A stretch of 53,065 bases of DNA from assembly GCA_017514845.1 (NCBI GenBank), contig JAFWIM010000049.1, positions 1 to 53,065 of the forward strand, in the 5' to 3' direction. This document shows, one piece after another, positions 51,810 to 53,065 of this stretch. This DNA comes from Lachnospiraceae bacterium. GTDB lineage: Bacteria > Bacillota > Clostridia > Lachnospirales > Lachnospiraceae. Position numbers and translations under genes: made by a program. Within the stretch, counting starts at the first letter, position 1. Each line of letters starts with the position of its first letter. The notes under the pieces were generated by a model. The model had not been told where the DNA came from and did not search any database. It worked only from the letters and a program-made list of their open reading frames with translations.

Positions 51810-52157
51810 TTATTCTTCCTCTTTCATTTTTAATGCTTCAACATAGCCTATAACGCGCTCGCGGTAATGCGAGGGAAGCTCATTTATATCATGAAGGAGC
51901 TTGTACTCGGCAGAGTCACGCCTCAGTACGACAAAATCAACTCTCCACTTACTGCTGTCATCTGTGCCCGTCAGAAGCTCCGACGGACTTATATCGAGAA
52001 CATCACAGATGACCATAATCTTATCTGCTGCCGGATTTACATGCTTTCCTTTCCAATCGCTGATCGTGCTCTGCGGGATGCCCGTCGCCATTGCAAAGTC
52101 TTTCTGGGATATACCCTTTTCCTTCAGGACCTGAAAAATTCTCTCGCTTATTATCAT
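51810..52157 (-). CDS. XRE-family transcriptional regulator
   Basis: The 115-residue protein has a Cro/CI-type helix-turn-helix in its first 60 residues (GISQKDFAMATGIPQSTISDWKGK, then the DVLDISPSELLTG helix). The rest is a short charged region. I start it at the ATG at 52157 (GAGGGG upstream), not an in-frame TTG 18 nt before. It precedes the VanY-type gene by 14 bp; regulation of wall hydrolysis is a plausible but unproven role. Confidence 0.85.
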   Translation of the reverse strand: MIISERIFQVLKEKGISQKDFAMATGIPQSTISDWKGKHVNPAADKIMVICDVLDISPSELLTGTDDSSKWRVDFVVLRRDSAEYKLLHDINELPSHYRERVIGYVEALKMKEEE

Positions 52158-52223
52158 AGTGAACCCCTCTCTCAACTATAAATGATGAATACGCTTGCGC
52201 GCTCACGCGTTTTTCTCTCCCCC

Positions 52224-52252
52224 ATTATCGTATAAGATATGAATAATTTCAA
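52224..52252 (-). promoter_or_regulatory. Promoter of the XRE-vanY unit
   Basis: TTGAAA and GATAAT are separated by 17 nt on the minus strand, about 67 nt before the XRE start codon. Confidence 0.6.
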
Positions 52253-52345
52253 TCTAAGAACTTGATTTATCATTAAAAAAGCTTTATAAGGCACTACTTT
52301 TACATGTTTTTTTCCACAATCCTAACCCTTTTTTAGCTGTTTTTA

Positions 52346-52374
52346 TTGTCATTTTTGCCGTACTCATATAAAAT
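52346..52374 (+). promoter_or_regulatory. Promoter of the GH32 gene
   Basis: TTGTCA and TAAAAT are 17 nt apart on the plus strand, about 75 nt before the TTG start. The surrounding 200 bp are AT-rich. Confidence 0.6.
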
Positions 52375-52447
52375 AAATACTAACGGGACCGCATAAGTTG
52401 CTGTCCTTTATGTCGTACGAAAAAAAATTCCTTAGGAGGTGGCTGCC

Positions 52448-53065
52448 TTGAAACAATGGACTCTCGAAGAGCGCTACAGAGTGCTGCAGAGCGCGGATGA
52501 AATCTCAGATCTCTATGATCGTATCCAGACGTCTAACTACCGCCAGAAATACCATGTACAGCCGATGACCGGTCTCTCCAGTGACCCGAACGGCTTCGCA
52601 TATTACAAGGGAACATGGCATCTGTACTATCAGTGGTGCCCGTGGGGTGCTGTACACGGCCTCAAGTACTGGTATCATGCAGTCTCTACAGACCTTGTCC
52701 ACTGGAAGAATGCCGGTGTCGGCATGTGGCCGGACACAATTTATGACAATAAGGGCTGCCATTCAGGCTCCGCGATCTCTGACGGCGAAGATCTCTATAT
52801 GTTCTATACCGGCAACCACAGAGACGAGAACTGGGTGAGAACGCCTTACACATGCGCCGCTATTCTCGGACCGGACGGCCAGCCGAAAAAGCTCCCGAAG
52901 CCGCTCTTCGGACCGCGAGACGATTACAGTGAGCATCAGAGAGACCCGAAGGTCATCTATGTTCCCGAAAAGAAGAAATACTTTATCTTCATCGGCGCCC
53001 AGACCCTCGACAAGAAGGGCACGGCTCTGATCTATGAATCCGATAAGCTCCTTGAAGGATGGAAA
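52448..53065 (+). CDS. GH32 beta-fructosidase / sucrose-6-phosphate hydrolase, 5' part
   Basis: The frame is open to the window end (206 codons seen; a full gene is about 450-500). Translation starts at TTG, with AGGAGG 8 nt upstream. The product is a family 32 glycoside hydrolase: the nucleophile is Asp46 in MTGLSSDPNGF (the usual WMNDPNG motif, altered before Asp), and the transition-state Asp is in the HQRDPKV motif. It would hydrolyse sucrose, sucrose-6-phosphate or fructans. No signal peptide is present, so it is probably intracellular, which favours the sucrose-6-phosphate type. Any cotranscribed transporter would lie beyond the edge. Confidence 0.85.
   Translation, partial: MKQWTLEERYRVLQSADEISDLYDRIQTSNYRQKYHVQPMTGLSSDPNGFAYYKGTWHLYYQWCPWGAVHGLKYWYHAVSTDLVHWKNAGVGMWPDTIYDNKGCHSGSAISDGEDLYMFYTGNHRDENWVRTPYTCAAILGPDGQPKKLPKPLFGPRDDYSEHQRDPKVIYVPEKKKYFIFIGAQTLDKKGTALIYESDKLLEGWK

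Overview
The window most likely comes from the chromosome of a Clostridia-class Firmicute, probably Lachnospiraceae. The base composition looks moderately GC-rich (judged by eye). Shine-Dalgarno sites are strong (AGGAGG type), some starts are TTG, and sigma-A-type promoters are common. There is a HrcA/CIRCE operator, a Gram-positive LexA box, a yybP-ykoY manganese riboswitch, a group II ECF transporter core, TcdA, DUF975 and alanine dehydrogenase. The genus cannot be told from the sequence alone. No rRNA, tRNA, CRISPR array, phage or plasmid genes were recognised.

Most genes lie on the minus strand. From right to left, 12.6-2.7 kb is a protein quality-control and housekeeping run: tig, clpP, clpX, lon, engB, ecfA1-ecfA2-ecfT, truA. 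At 0.3-2.3 kb is a Tat-exported flavin reductase. The 12.8-25.9 kb stretch holds a CYTH protein, a DJ-1 protein, proC, dapF with an orphan binding lipoprotein, an isoprenoid operon (alpha/beta hydrolase, uppS, polyprenyl synthase), a small membrane exporter, two overlapping aminotransferase genes, tyrS with a structured leader, and a NUDIX hydrolase. At 26-32 kb are a large L,D-transpeptidase, a DUF975 membrane protein, two tiny paralogous RiPP-like precursor peptides, an EamA transporter, tcdA and a MarR regulator. At 32.6-36.6 kb ald is followed by a metal-homeostasis locus in which an uptake ABC module and a riboswitch-controlled mntP diverge from one control region. The rest holds two UvrD-family helicases (one behind a LexA-type promoter), proA, ade, a rhomboid protease, a PurF-like protein lacking the catalytic cysteine, a second Lon under CIRCE, an acidic phasin-like protein, a VanY-type carboxypeptidase, an XRE regulator and the start of a GH32 gene that runs off the window.

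The most unusual items are these. (1) Two tandem 35-39-residue peptides share a leader ending in ETAGGK, fit either lasso or double-glycine precursors, and have no maturation genes beside them. (2) An intergenic palindrome of about 190-194 bp occurs in three full copies plus a half copy; its stems covary while its internal loop is conserved, so it may be a structured RNA or an ERIC-like element. (3) A separate 246-bp palindromic MITE is flanked by a perfect 11-bp target duplication. (4) A PurF paralogue has a degraded glutaminase site and a perfect 18-bp palindrome at its promoter. (5) MntP carries a tandemly repeated Cys-Pro heptad loop.
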